Assembly (NCBI GenBank): GCA_943736015.1
Contig: OX031062.1
Coordinates: 30,415,462 to 30,479,461, forward strand
Source of the DNA: Tridacna crocea
Lineage: Eukaryota; Mollusca; Bivalvia; Cardiida; Cardiidae
Length of the DNA: 64,000 nucleotides
Direction: 5' to 3'
Part shown: one piece after another, positions 54,901 through 60,900 of the stretch
Numbering within the stretch: position 1 is the first letter of the stretch
Layout of the letters: each line of letters starts with the position of its first letter
The notes under the pieces: generated by a model
What the model saw: only the letters and a program-made list of their open reading frames with translations
Databases searched by the model: none
Told to the model about the DNA's origin: nothing
Program-made: the position numbers and the translations under genes

Positions 54901-57900
54901 ATGTTGCAAAAATGTCCACTTATACAATACAAACATTGCAGATCAAATTAATGATATTATCTGTCTTTGATAGAATTGAAAACAAGGTTGGAAAACGAGA
55001 TAACATCTCAAAATAATTTAACCGTTTACCAAACAATCCCTTGTTTTTATGACCCAGAGAATGAAGTCTTCTGAAAACATTGTGGGAAAAGGAGAAAATG
55101 CTGATAACACTGCTGGAAACAAATTTCAATTCTTTAGCAACATTTATTTTGTTGTCTGGAGATGCTTTCAATTTGGGTAAGTCTAAAACTTTGTTGTGTG
55201 GCAAAGAGTTAACAGTGCATTTCAAGATCAGACTAAAATGAAAAAAAAAACAGCTGTTTTCTAGTTACTGTTATAGTATGGTCACAAATCATTAATTGCT
55301 GCTTGCCGGTGTGGTAACTGCGAAGTTTACTCAATTTCGGCCAGTGGCATCTTGGTGGCAGGCACAATTGGCAGGCGGCATTTTAGATGTCGCAAGGACA
55401 CTGCTAAAGTTTTAAGAAATAGTTAAAATTTGACTGCCACTGGCCAAATTTTTCCAGTTGTACCTGGCTATCAAGTAGCAGAAAGGCTGTAGCACGATTT
55501 TTACTCGGTTTTTACTCAGAGATTGAAAAGGAGCTGGAAGGCGACTGTCGGTATTAGTAGGTGGCAGGACGGCGATCTGCCAAGTGCAAACTCCCGAGCC
55601 CCTGGAAATAAATCTGAGGCCAACCATCATACAAATTCACAGTGATTCTTATAGCACCAGAGCGCCTCAGAGACTTTGTATATTGCTGAGGCTTGAGTTC
55701 TACTGTCTTGTCACACAAGTTGTGCTTCGGTGCCTTGTCCTTCCCTTTGCCGGTGCCTTTAGGGGTAATTGGTGGAAGGAAAAATATAGTAAAAATTAGA
55801 TCTATTTATCTTGTGGTTGATGATAATAATGAACACATTTGATGTGAGAGCAATCTAGGTTTATATATCCCCGTAAACAAGCCTGCCGCCGTCAGATTAT
55901 TGGGCGGCAGCCGGCCGGTGACAGTTTGAACGCCCAATCTCTGGCCGGTGTCAGGTGTAAATGGCCGGTGTCCGCCAGGTCGCTGGGAGGTGGCAGATAA
56001 AATCTGATGGCCTGTCACCTAACTGCCACCGGCTGATGCCCTGACGACATTCCACACCCCTTGAACCCGTCAGGCGGCCTTTTACTGGCAGTTATTTACC
56101 ACTTGCACCAATTTGTGAAAAATCGGATGGCGGCATGTAACTTTAAGAATCCACCGATGTCTAAAAATCAGCAGGCGGTAGTTTCACATTGTGACCGTAG
56201 TGTTAGCCCTTCACCTCAGAACAAAATATTTGACAAATCAATTTGCAAAATATTTCATGATGACAAATGAAATGTTGCATAAATGATATAATGTCTTTGA
56301 AGAGGTAGGGAAAAAAAAAACAATGTGGATAAAAGAGCTAATGCTGGTCATGTTTCTCTTTTTCCCACTTTATTTTCAGAATTCTTCTTAAAAAAGATAT
56401 GTAAATCCTCCCAGATGTTTGTAAAAGGGTTTAAATCTTCCTGACCTAAGGGTTATGCATTTAAATTAGCTCTTTACCAAACAACAAAATTTTTGGACAA
56501 GTCCAAATTGAAAGTATTTACAGATGACAAATTTGTTATGGGAAGCATAGAAAACATTGTGGGAAAAGAAGAAAAAGCTGGTTGCCGGCATTTCTCCTTT
56601 TTCCACAATGTTTTCAAAACGGTTGTTAAAAGTTGGATTGTGTGGAAAAGACTTAATGCCCCAAAGATCTCGGAATATTTACACCATGTTACGATGTAGA
56701 GATGGTGGTCAGGGAAACTGTTGATTTCCTCCAATCATTCTGTATGGTATCTCAAATATGCAATAGAATGAAGTACCTACATGTGTAATCATTGCAGCCA
56801 TTATACTCTCATATACTGACTAATCCTTAGTCCCATACCATACAGACAGGAATAGTTAGAGCCAGAGAGACAGAGAGAGAGAGCAATTGAGAGAGAGAGA
56901 GAGAGAGAGAGAGCGATAGACAGACAGACAGATAGAAAGAGGGACAGATAGACACAGACAAACAGACAAGAGGAGACAGAGAGAGATACAGAGACAGAAA
57001 AGAAGAGAAAGAAAGACAGACAGAGACACAGAAAGAGATAAAGAGACAGACAGACAGACAGACAGACGAGAAGAGGGAGAGAAACAGACAGAGACAGGCA
57101 GACAAGAAGGGAGAGTGAGAGAGATAGACATAACGAAAAACCAAAAATAGACTGGAAACTGCATGATCATTGAAATGTACTGATAGAGAAGGACAAATAT
57201 CAGCATGCAATCCGTTAAAATAAAATATTAGAACTGTAAACTGTGATTCAGATCCTTTATATCAAACCCCACTTGACAAAGAAATCTATCTAACACTTAA
57301 TCCTTTACTAAACGACAAAATTTTAGACTGGTACAAATTGAAAGCCTTTGCAGTTGTCAAAGTAAAAGCGAATGAAAATTTGAAATTTGTATCAAATTTG
57401 TATCAATGTTTTCAAAAGGCTTCTTTCTCGGGGTCACCGAAGTCAGCGTTGTGTGGTAAAGGGTTAAAGGACCTTTCACAACTAGCATAAGAGTGAATCA
57501 GGATCAGACTGCACAAATTCATGCTGTCTGATCCTTGATCAACACTATCTACAGTGCAGAGAAATTCTTGTCAATGATTTTGGTATTATTTCAACACTGT
57601 AAATTCGCAGACAACAATCTCAGTGTGGCTCAAATGGGTGTAATTTTTCTTTGATACAGTAGAAAACATTGTGAGAAAAGGAGAAAATGCTTGTTACAAG
57701 CATTTTCTTCTTTTTTTTCCACAATGTTTTCAAAAGGCCTCTTTTCCAGAAGCATCAGAAGTATGCATTGTGTGGTAAAGGATTAAAACTGTTCCTAAAT
57801 TTGAAATTAATTCATGTCTAATTTTGTATCTTTTATATTCTTAACCCTTTACCAGGCTACAAAATTTTGGATTAGTCTGAATCCAAAGCATTGTCAAGTG

Positions 57901-60900
57901 AAAATGTGACAGAAAACATAGTGGGAAAAGGAGAAAATGCTGGTAACCAGCATTTTCTCCTATTCCCACAATATTTTCAAAAGTTTTCTTTCTCAGGGTT
58001 GTTAAAACTCAGGACTGTGTGGGAAAGAGATGAAAACTGTCTATGTCTAAAAAAGATTTAAAAATATCTTGGAGTGAACCCATTTTACTAATGTGGGTCC
58101 AGAATGGCTCAATGGTGAAAAGAGCTGAACTTGTCAAACCAGAGGGCCCTGGTTTGATCCTCAATCTGAGTTTTTTCATGGGAGTGATTATCCCATTACC
58201 AGACAATCACTACTTTTGACGCCCCTGAGAAAGAAGCCTTTATGGAAAAAGGAGAAAGTGCTTGTAACCTAGGAGGGGTCCCACCGAAAACGCATTCATC
58301 TTACTAGATGATACTTTGATTTCCCAATTTCAGTGGATGTAGATCTAAGCCGTTTACAAAAAAAGTCAACGTTTGTAGTTCTAACCATGAGGAGGTCTCT
58401 ACATTTAGAACTTATTTTTAAATTTATGACTGTATTTTACATAAATGCTGTGCAATATCAAACCAGTCCCATTCACAAATCCAATAACCACATTTTTGCC
58501 AAAATTCCGGGGGGAGGGGGGGGGGGGGGGGGGGGGGGGAGGAGTTGCCTTTGCAAGAAATAGAGTGAAATAAAATATGAAGCCCCTTTTTTCATGTCAC
58601 AGCTACAAATCGCAAAACCCTTGACAATATGTGATAGGTCGCATCACAAGAAACATTCTGTGAAAATTCTATTCAATTCCGTAAAAAATGTGGTAGGAGT
58701 TGCATTCACAAGAAATAGAATGAAATAAAACATGCAGAATCCTTTTTTCATGATGCAGCTACAAAGCGCAAACCTTGACAATAATGTGATTGGTCACATG
58801 ACCAGAAACATTCTCAATCTGTGAAAACTCTATTCCATTCCGTCCAGAAATGTAAGAGGAGTTGCTTTCACCAGAAATGGAATGAAATATAACACGAAGC
58901 CCCCTTTTTCCATGACACCTTATTTCAAAAACAAGAGTATATAACTGTGGTGTTGCACAGTCAATCTGGGTGAATTTTTTTTTTCCTTTATTTCCTAATG
59001 GTGGTTGATAGATGTGACAAGATCAATGTAAAAATTCTGTATAGTTTTGAAGACAAGACTCAAAACATCAAAAGCGTATTTAAGTGCTACTTAAGTGTAA
59101 CTTAAAATCGCTCCCAGTCGGCCATTTTGCATCGAATCATTAAAAAAAACCAACTGTCCCGGCAGAATGGGTTATTGTACACATGTATAAAGTTTCATAA
59201 AATTCCATCCAATGGTATTGGAGATGTTCACAATGACAGACAGGAGGATGGGTGGACAGACAGAAGGACGGACAACACTAAAACTATATCCCTCTGCCTT
59301 TCACCAGGGACATTTTCTCGTTTAACCCATTACCACACAATCCTAATTTTTGACGACCCCGAGAACAAATTCTTTAGAAAACATTGTGGGAAAAGGAGAA
59401 AATACTGTTAACAAGAATTTCTCTTTTAGTCACAAAGTTTTCTACCCTTCACAAGACAAATTTCAAATTTTCAGTCACATGTATTTTCTTGTCTGCAAAT
59501 GCTTTCGATTTGCCTGAAATACTGTCATTTGTTAAAGAGTTAATATAGTGTGACTACATGTAAACCATTTTATTTGACTTAAGCCTCAAAATAAAAGAAG
59601 TTTTAATCAGATATTCAGAGTAAGAATAACATTTAAATGTTTTGCACTTCAGCAAAAAAAAAAATGTGGAATACAGAGCAATTGTGGGAAGAAAAAAACA
59701 AATAAATTGCTTTAACTAAAATGATCTCTTAGTTGTAAACATATATGTGGATTTATATGATTAACCTTTTACTACACAGTAGAATATTAGATCTATCCAA
59801 ATCGAGAGCATTTGTAAGCGATAATTTCACAGTGGCTCAAATGATGCAATTTTTCTTTGACAGAGTAGAAAACTTTGTGGGAAAAGGAGAAAATGCTGGT
59901 TACCAGCATTTTCTCCTTTTCCCACAAAGTTTTTAAAAGGCCTTTTCCTCAGGGTTGTTAAAAGTCGTCATTGTGTGGTAAAGGGTTAAAAAAGTTTGGG
60001 AAAAACAATCTATTTTGGCCGACACAAAATTATGCATATAATTCTAATTTGGTCAAGGCTGATTCTGGATCTGCCTGGACAGATTCCAGTTTCCAGATCT
60101 GCCTAAATTCGAATCTGGACTACGACATGTAGATTTTGAAAGTAGACTGTGATAAGAAGTGATAAGAAAGTTATTACCACCAGGACACAGTCTAAACACA
60201 ATCCAGCTATTGAGCAACTTTGAAAGAATCTTATCTGAATACAGAGGAGTAGGTGAACCCTTTACACACACTCCCAAGTTTTACCATACCCTGATAGATA
60301 AGGACTTTTGATAACATTGTGGGAAAAGGAGAAAATGCTGGTAACCAGCATTTTCTCCTTTCTCCCACAATGTTTTCTATTCTATCAATAATAAATTCCA
60401 TCATTTGGGTCAGATTTATCATTCTAGTTGTGTGACAAAGGGTTAACCTTTTACCCCATATGGCATTTCTATGGTATCTCTAATTGGCCCTAAATAACAG
60501 TAAGGATGAAGCCATTTCTCACGTGTACATGACACCTTTTGATAGCATAGAAAACGTTGTGACAAAAGGTGAAACTGCTCGTCACGAGCAATTTCACATT
60601 TTGCCACAATGTTTGCCAAAGGCTCCTCCAAGCAATGCGTAGAGAGGAGTATCTATGAAGTAAAGGGTTAAAGAGTTACTATCCTTTGTTTAGATTATAT
60701 CCTTATCCGGTTATTAACCCATTACCACACAATCCCTACTTTTGACGCCCCTGAGAAAAAAGCCTTTAGAAAACATTGTGGGAAAAGGAGAAAATGCTGG
60801 TAACCAGCATTTTCTCCTTTTCCCACAATGTTTTCTACCCTTCACAAAACAAATTTCAAATTTTCAGTCACTTTTATTTTGTCGTCTGCAAATGCTTTCA

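Noticed and set aside
56827-57210. Long serine/leucine/valine-rich frames on the - strand (127 and 116 codons)
   Set aside because: They are produced by the GA/CAGA microsatellite, which lacks stops in these frames.
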